Source: Pusillimonas sp044464525
Lineage (GTDB): Bacteria > Pseudomonadota > Gammaproteobacteria > Burkholderiales > Burkholderiaceae_B
DNA: 64,000 nucleotides
NCBI RefSeq assembly: GCF_044464525.1
Contig: NZ_JBIQLE010000009.1
Span: 1-64,000, forward strand
Direction: 5' to 3'
Position 1 is the stretch's first letter, and each line of letters begins with the position of its first letter. The notes beneath the pieces are model-generated. The model worked only from the letters and a program-made list of their open reading frames with translations. It made no database searches and was not told where the DNA came from. Positions 59,819-64,000 of this stretch are shown one piece after another. Both the position numbers and the translations under genes were made by a program.

Positions 59819-60640
59819 ATGTCCGATTCCAAGTACACGCGGGAAACCGTGCTGGAAGTGCGGCCGTGGGCGCCCGGCAAGCTTCTGTCCATTGTCACCA
59901 CGCGCAATCCCGAATACGAATTCGCACCGGGCCAATTTGCTCGACTGGGGCTGCCCGCTGATCACTCTCCGGATGCTCCGCCCACGATATGGCGCGCTTA
60001 CTCCATGGTGACCCCGCCCTCGCAGCGCGACCGGCTCGAGTTCTATTCCATCGTCGTGCCCGAAGGCGAATTCAGCCCCAGGATGGCGGCACTGCAGGCC
60101 GGAGACGCACTATACGTCGACAAAACGGCTTTTGGTTTTCTAACCCTGGACCGCTTTGCGGGAGCCGACGGCAAGCGTGCGCCCGGCGGCGATCTGTGGC
60201 TGCTGGCGACGGGCACCGGGCTATCCGCGTATCTGTCCATGCTGCAAGATCCAGCCGTTTGGACAACATTCGACCATATTTTCCTGGTGCACGGCGTTCG
60301 TTCGACTCAAGAACTGGCCTATCGCGATGAAATCCTTCAATGGGTACGCGACGGCCTGCCGCAACTTGCGGGCGCCCCCCAGCGGGCACAGCTTGCTTAT
60401 CTGCCGATTCCGACCCGTGAAGCTTATCCGGGCATGCCCAGGGCCCGTCTCACCCGCCTGATCGAAGACGGCGGGCTCGAAAAACTGGCCGGACGTGCAC
60501 TGGACGCGGATAAGTCGAAGATCATGCTGTGCGGCAACCCCGACATGCTCACCGAGGCGCGTGCATTGCTCAAAGAGCGCGGTTTCGCGGTGGGCCGCCG
60601 GGGCAATCCAGGCAATCTCGCCCTGGAAAACTATTGGTAA
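59819..60640 (+). CDS. fpr: Ferredoxin-NADP+ reductase
   Basis: FAD enzyme that exchanges electrons between NADPH and ferredoxin (probably FdxA). The 273-residue protein has the FAD site RAYSMVTPPSQRDRLEFYSIVVPEGEFS and the NADP site LLATGTGLSAYLSML and LVHGVRSTQELAYRDEI, and ends ALENYW, the aromatic C-terminus of bacterial Fpr. It is the second gene of fdxA-fpr. Homologues serve oxidative-stress or iron-sulfur redox needs. Confidence 0.95.
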   Translation: MSDSKYTRETVLEVRPWAPGKLLSIVTTRNPEYEFAPGQFARLGLPADHSPDAPPTIWRAYSMVTPPSQRDRLEFYSIVVPEGEFSPRMAALQAGDALYVDKTAFGFLTLDRFAGADGKRAPGGDLWLLATGTGLSAYLSMLQDPAVWTTFDHIFLVHGVRSTQELAYRDEILQWVRDGLPQLAGAPQRAQLAYLPIPTREAYPGMPRARLTRLIEDGGLEKLAGRALDADKSKIMLCGNPDMLTEARALLKERGFAVGRRGNPGNLALENYW

Positions 60641-60706
60641 AGCCCTACTCCGGCTTGGCCCGCTGTTGATATTCATAAAAGAGCGCACACGCTTAATACC
60701 TTTCGT

Positions 60707-60747
60707 AAATAAATATTTATAAATTTATTTCGGCATGGCCCTATAAT
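60707..60747 (+). promoter_or_regulatory. Likely phaZ promoter with AT-rich palindrome
   Basis: TATAAT at 60742-60747 is a perfect -10 hexamer, 32 bp before the phaZ ATG. Upstream is a very AT-rich stretch with AAATAAAT (60707-60714) and ATTTATTT (60723-60730) as inverted arms. No good -35 is seen at the right distance, so an activator or UP-like element is possible. Confidence 0.5.
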
Positions 60748-60778
60748 TCAGGCTTCAACCACTTAGCCCCGGGTATTC

Positions 60779-62002
60779 ATGCTCTACGACCTGCACGAAC
60801 TCCAGCGCTCGTTCCTGACCCCGCTTTCGGCCTTCACAGACACCGGCTCACAGCTGTTTTCGCATCCTTACAGTCCTTTGGCATACACGCCATTGTCGCG
60901 CCATATAGCAGCCGGCTATGAGCTTATTCACAGGCTGGGCAAAGATTACGAGAAGCCCGCTTGGGGCCTGGAATCCACCCTGGTGGACGGCAAGAATATT
61001 GCGGTGCGCGACAAGGCTGTGTTGAAAAAGCCTTTTTGCAACCTGATTCACTTTCAGCGTCGCTTACCCGCCGACCGACCGCGCGACCCCACGGTGCTGC
61101 TGGTCGCGCCATTGTCGGGCCACCACGCCACTTTGCTGCGCGACACCGTCAGGGCGCTGTTGCCTGCGCACGACATCTACGTTGCCGATTGGATCGATGC
61201 GCGCATGGTGCCGCTAAGCAAGGGTTCTTTCCATCTCGACGACTACGTGCGCTACGTGCGCGAGTTCATCCAGCATCTCGGCCCTGAAGTCCATGTCATT
61301 GCCGTCTGCCAGCCTACCGTGCCTGTCCTGGCGGCCGTCTCGCTCATGGCCGCTGAAAACGACCCCTGTACGCCGGCCAGCATGGTCATGATGGGCGGTC
61401 CGATCGATCCGCGCGAGTCGCCGACAGAAGTCAATCTACTGGCCACCACCAAGCCCTATTCGTGGTTCGAAGACAACCTCATCCATCGCGTCCCGCCACG
61501 TTATCCGGGCGCCGGCCGAGCCGTATATCCGGGTTTTCTGCAGCACACCGGCTTCGTCGCCATGAACCCGCAGCGGCACCTGCGCTCGCACTACGATTTC
61601 TATCTCGATCTGGTCAAGGGCGACGATGGAGACGCCGAGGCGCATCGCCGTTTTTACGATGAATACAACGCCGTGCTGGACATGCCGGCCAAGTTCTACC
61701 TGGATACCATCCGCACGGTTTTCCAAGAGTTCCGGCTGCCTCGGGGCGAATGGGAAATCGACGGCCGGCTGGTCGACCCGGCCGCCATCACCCGCACAGC
61801 TCTCATGACGATCGAGGGCGAGCTCGACGACATATCGGGGCTGGGGCAAACTCGGGCTGCGCAAAAACTGTGCAAGAATATTCCCAGCAGCCGCAAGCAG
61901 CATTACACGGTGCCCGGCGCGGGGCATTACGGCATTTTCTCGGGGCGCCGGTGGCGTAAGACGATTTGTCCTAAAATCAGTAAGTTCATTCGCCAAACTT
62001 AA
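60779..62002 (+). CDS. phaZ: Intracellular poly(3-hydroxybutyrate) depolymerase
   Basis: Degrades stored PHB granules to hydroxybutyrate oligomers/monomers. The 407-residue protein matches the Cys-type intracellular PhaZ: MLYDLHELQRSFLTPLSAFTD at the N-terminus, LVAPLSGHHATLLRDTVRALLP, and the nucleophile Cys in HVIAVCQPTVPVLAAVSL near 183, with GQTRAAQKLCKNIP and PGAGHYGIFSGRRW near the C-terminus (catalytic His). It would feed acetoacetate through scoAB and acetyl-CoA metabolism. A terminator follows closely. No signal peptide, consistent with a granule-associated cytosolic enzyme. Confidence 0.95.
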   Translation: MLYDLHELQRSFLTPLSAFTDTGSQLFSHPYSPLAYTPLSRHIAAGYELIHRLGKDYEKPAWGLESTLVDGKNIAVRDKAVLKKPFCNLIHFQRRLPADRPRDPTVLLVAPLSGHHATLLRDTVRALLPAHDIYVADWIDARMVPLSKGSFHLDDYVRYVREFIQHLGPEVHVIAVCQPTVPVLAAVSLMAAENDPCTPASMVMMGGPIDPRESPTEVNLLATTKPYSWFEDNLIHRVPPRYPGAGRAVYPGFLQHTGFVAMNPQRHLRSHYDFYLDLVKGDDGDAEAHRRFYDEYNAVLDMPAKFYLDTIRTVFQEFRLPRGEWEIDGRLVDPAAITRTALMTIEGELDDISGLGQTRAAQKLCKNIPSSRKQHYTVPGAGHYGIFSGRRWRKTICPKISKFIRQT

Positions 62003-62039
62003 CCAGCCTTATAGGGGCTTGCCCCCGAATAATAGAACC

Positions 62040-62063
62040 GGGGGCGTCACGCCCCCTTTTTTT
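62040..62063 (+). terminator. Terminator after phaZ
   Basis: GGGGGCG (62040-62046) pairs with CGCCCCC (62050-62056) across a 3-nt loop, then seven T residues (62057-62063). It ends just before the next start codon at 62067. Confidence 0.93.
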
Positions 62064-62066
62064 GTC

Positions 62067-62696
62067 ATGACAATGCCATCCCTCGTCGACCAGATCGATG
62101 CCCTGCTGCCGCAGACGCAATGTACGCAATGCGGCTACGAGGGATGCCGGCCATACGCCCACGCCATCGCCCACGAAGGCGAGCACATCAATCGCTGCCC
62201 TCCCGGCGGACAGGAAGGCATTGCGGCGCTGGCCGGGCTGTTGTCCCGACCCGAAACCCCGCTGGATACTTCTTGTGGCAAGCATCAGCCCCTGCATCTG
62301 GCCCATATAGACGAGTCGCATTGCATTGGATGCACGCTGTGCATACAAGCCTGTCCGGTCGATGCCATCGTCGGGGCCAATAAGCTCATGCACACAGTCA
62401 TTTCCGACCAGTGCACAGGCTGCGGCCTGTGCCTGCCCCCCTGCCCCGTCGACTGCATCCAGATGAAGCCGGCCGAATATGAATGGACGGCCGCCCATGC
62501 CAATCAGGCCCGGCTGCATCACCAGGCCCGGCAACAGCGGCTGCAGGCCCAACACACTGAAACGTCATCGCTGGCTGCACGCACACTGGCCAACAAGGCC
62601 GGCTTGAGCGCCGCGGCAAACCATGATGACGACACCAAGCAAAAGATCATCGCCGCCGCCCTGGCTCGCGCACGCGCGCGGCGAGCTACCGCCTGA
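62067..62696 (+). CDS. RnfB/RsxB-like iron-sulfur protein
   Basis: A 209-residue cytoplasmic-facing ferredoxin resembling the B subunit of the Rnf/Rsx electron transport complex. It has an N-terminal Fe-S domain (CTQCGYEGCRPYAHAI ... NRCPPGG, about 19-48) and two 4Fe-4S motifs (HCIGCTLCIQACPVDAI and QCTGCGLCLPPCPVDCI). The C-terminus is Ala/Arg-rich. No other rnf genes are nearby; betaproteobacteria often have such a lone RnfB-like protein next to nth, and its partner is unknown. ATG at 62067 or 62073, only four bases from a terminator T-run and without a clear Shine-Dalgarno. Confidence 0.88.
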   Translation: MTMPSLVDQIDALLPQTQCTQCGYEGCRPYAHAIAHEGEHINRCPPGGQEGIAALAGLLSRPETPLDTSCGKHQPLHLAHIDESHCIGCTLCIQACPVDAIVGANKLMHTVISDQCTGCGLCLPPCPVDCIQMKPAEYEWTAAHANQARLHHQARQQRLQAQHTETSSLAARTLANKAGLSAAANHDDDTKQKIIAAALARARARRATA

Positions 62697-62711
62697 TGTG
62701 CGGCTTGACCC

Positions 62712-63350
62712 ATGAACAAACAGAAACGCCAAGAAATATTCGAACGCTTCCGGGCTGCCAACCCCTCTCCCACCACCGAACTTCATTATGAATCGACTTT
62801 CCAGTTGCTGATCGCCGTAATTCTGTCGGCCCAGGCCACAGACAGGTCGGTTAACCTGGCAACCGCCAAGTTCTTTCCAGAGCATGGCACCCCGCAAGGC
62901 CTGGTCGATTTGGGCCTTGAACAGCTCACCCAATACGTAAGGACGATCGGGCTCTACAAGACAAAAGCGCAGAATGTCTTGAAGACCTGTCAGATATTGC
63001 TGGAGCACTATGGCGGCAAAGTGCCCTGCGACCGCGCGGCCCTTGAGGCCCTGCCGGGCGTGGGCCGCAAGACCGCCAACGTGGTGCTCAACACCGCCTT
63101 CGGCATTCCCACGATCGCGGTCGACACCCATATCTTCCGAGTATCCAACCGAACCGGCATTGCGCCGGGCAAGACAGTGTTGGAAGTGGAGCGCAAGCTT
63201 GAAAAACACGTGCCCAAGGAATTTTTGCAGGACGCCCACCATTGGCTGATACTGCATGGGCGCTACGTCTGTGTGGCACGAACGCCGAAATGCCCACAAT
63301 GCGGCATTGCCGACCTGTGCGACTATAAGCACAAGACACCAGCCCGCTGA
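62712..63350 (+). CDS. nth: Endonuclease III
   Basis: DNA glycosylase/AP lyase for oxidised pyrimidines. The 212-residue protein has the HhH motif LPGVGRKTANVVLNTAFG, the catalytic Lys within it and Asp in VDTHIFRVSNRTG, and the 4Fe-4S loop Cys spacing C-x6-C-x2-C-x5-C in VCVARTPKCPQCGIADLC. It starts 15 bp after the RnfB-like gene, and rnfB-nth is a conserved pairing. Confidence 0.97.
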   Translation: MNKQKRQEIFERFRAANPSPTTELHYESTFQLLIAVILSAQATDRSVNLATAKFFPEHGTPQGLVDLGLEQLTQYVRTIGLYKTKAQNVLKTCQILLEHYGGKVPCDRAALEALPGVGRKTANVVLNTAFGIPTIAVDTHIFRVSNRTGIAPGKTVLEVERKLEKHVPKEFLQDAHHWLILHGRYVCVARTPKCPQCGIADLCDYKHKTPAR

Positions 63351-63391
63351 GGCTTCGCGCTATCTCTTCGCACGCCGAAATCGCATGCCCT

Positions 63392-63420
63392 GGGGTTTTC
63401 CATAGCCTATGAGAAACCCC
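63392..63420 (+). terminator. Hairpin downstream of nth
   Basis: GGGGTTT at 63392-63398 pairs with AAACCCC at 63414-63420, with an inner CATA/TATG stem (63401-63404 with 63408-63411). There is no T-run, so it may be a weak terminator or an mRNA-stabilising end. Confidence 0.45.
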
Positions 63421-63572
63421 CATAGTGTTCGCTAAAAGAAAATTTCATACTAGAGGAAGCACTACATAAACTGCGAATTTTTTGCGCGTTGCCGATCAAG
63501 ATATCGAGGGCCCGGGTCAATGCGCTTATCGCCCCTAAACAAAGCTGTAAGCCATGTTTGATAATCAATAAA

Positions 63573-64000
63573 ATGAATGAGCATCCCGCAGCTGCGGCAT
63601 CAAATGTCCCCGCTCTTGAGACCATCGGCCTGCACGCCTGGCATAAAGACGCCCACGTGCTACGAGGCGTCGATCTCACAGTGGGCGTCGGGCAAGTTGC
63701 AGCACTTCTAGGACAGCCCGGCTCGGGCCACGACTCATTGCTGCGGGCCATCATGGGGCAAACTCCGTCGCGCAAGGGGTCGGTGCGCATCCACGGCGCC
63801 GAATCCATCCACCAGACTGCGGATAAAATCCAGCACCTGGGGGTGGGCTATTGCGGCCCGGGCAAAGGCATTTCGGTCGGCCTGTCGTGCGAAGAAAACC
63901 TGCTGTTGCCCTCAAACACCGAAGACACCCTCGGTGGCGGCATGTCGCTGGCCGAAATCTACGAACTCATCCCCCACCTTTATCCGCGTCGACACCTGCC
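63573..64000 (+). CDS. LivF-like ABC ATPase with altered Walker A, 3' part cut off
   Basis: First 142 residues of an ABC ATPase resembling LivF of branched-chain amino acid importers. The match is in LRGVDLTVGVGQVAALLG, KGSVRIHG, LGVGYCGPGKGISVGLSCEENLLLP and MSLAEIYELIPHLYPRR (LivF: YVPEgRgiFp, LTveENLll, slxEiYelFP). The Walker A is GQPGSGHDS (47-55) where GxxGxGK(S/T) is expected: the Lys is His53 and the next residue is Asp54. Q-loop and Walker B are outside the window. It starts with ATG at 63573. Whether the protein hydrolyses ATP is doubtful. Confidence 0.8.
   Translation, partial: MNEHPAAAASNVPALETIGLHAWHKDAHVLRGVDLTVGVGQVAALLGQPGSGHDSLLRAIMGQTPSRKGSVRIHGAESIHQTADKIQHLGVGYCGPGKGISVGLSCEENLLLPSNTEDTLGGGMSLAEIYELIPHLYPRRHL

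Overview
The window reads as a stretch of chromosome from a betaproteobacterium of the order Burkholderiales, most likely family Alcaligenaceae (the Bordetella / Achromobacter / Pusillimonas side). This rests on gene order and protein sequence: pyrG-kdsA-eno, a very long yceD-rpmF-plsX-fabHDG-acpP-fabF-rpoE-rseA-rseB-degP-lepA-lepB-rnc-era-recO run, a CysB-type LysR regulator beside lptF, and an intracellular PHB depolymerase. The DNA is GC-rich. I see no rRNA, tRNA, CRISPR array, prophage or intact insertion sequence. The left edge cuts eno and the right edge cuts an ABC ATPase gene.

Layout. 1-3637: eno (partial), kdsA, pyrG. 3638-4387: gene-free, with a tandem direct repeat and a perfect 33-bp inverted repeat. 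4388-15572: an M24 aminopeptidase P, ketone-body CoA-transferase scoAB, a hotdog thioesterase, ETF-ubiquinone oxidoreductase, an EamA permease, acetyl-CoA synthetase, an MFS permease and an NlpC/P60 lipoprotein. 15666-17236: a Fur-box-preceded DUF2325 gene and a CysB-like regulator. 17412-21407: lptF (without lptG), pepA, holC and a Bax-inhibitor-1 family membrane protein. 21408-22470: a gene-free repeat island with a 32-bp tandem repeat and two ~213-bp palindromic elements sharing a central core. 22471-38926: an orphan PIN-domain gene, then the long minus-strand run that joins genetic information processing, the envelope-stress sigma-E module and fatty acid synthesis. 39296-45354: maf, an RsmI-like methylase, an AmpD-type amidase lipoprotein, msrPQ, a HAD phosphatase and rluC. 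45355-54717: rne, accD, trpAB, relA and a flavodoxin-like protein. 54725-59256: a shrunken 3-hydroxyanthranilate catabolic cluster with gene remnants, a LysR regulator and pncB. 59483-64000: fdxA, fpr, phaZ, an RnfB-like ferredoxin, nth and a LivF-like ATPase with an altered Walker A.

Functionally most of the window is housekeeping: lipid A/KDO and LPS export (kdsA, lptF), fatty acid and phospholipid precursors (accD, plsX, fab genes), RNA processing (rne, rnc, rluC, rsmI-like), stress control (rpoE-rseAB-degP, relA, msrPQ) and acetate/ketone/PHB carbon handling (acsA, scoAB, phaZ, ETF-QO). The less ordinary parts are the two repeat-rich gaps, the PIN gene whose antitoxin seems reduced to a short Phd-like N-terminus, the Fur-type operator in front of the DUF2325 gene, and the decaying kynurenine lower-pathway cluster. 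I did not find a clear new multi-gene system. The best candidates for something not described are the palindromic repeat family and the remnant-bearing loci.
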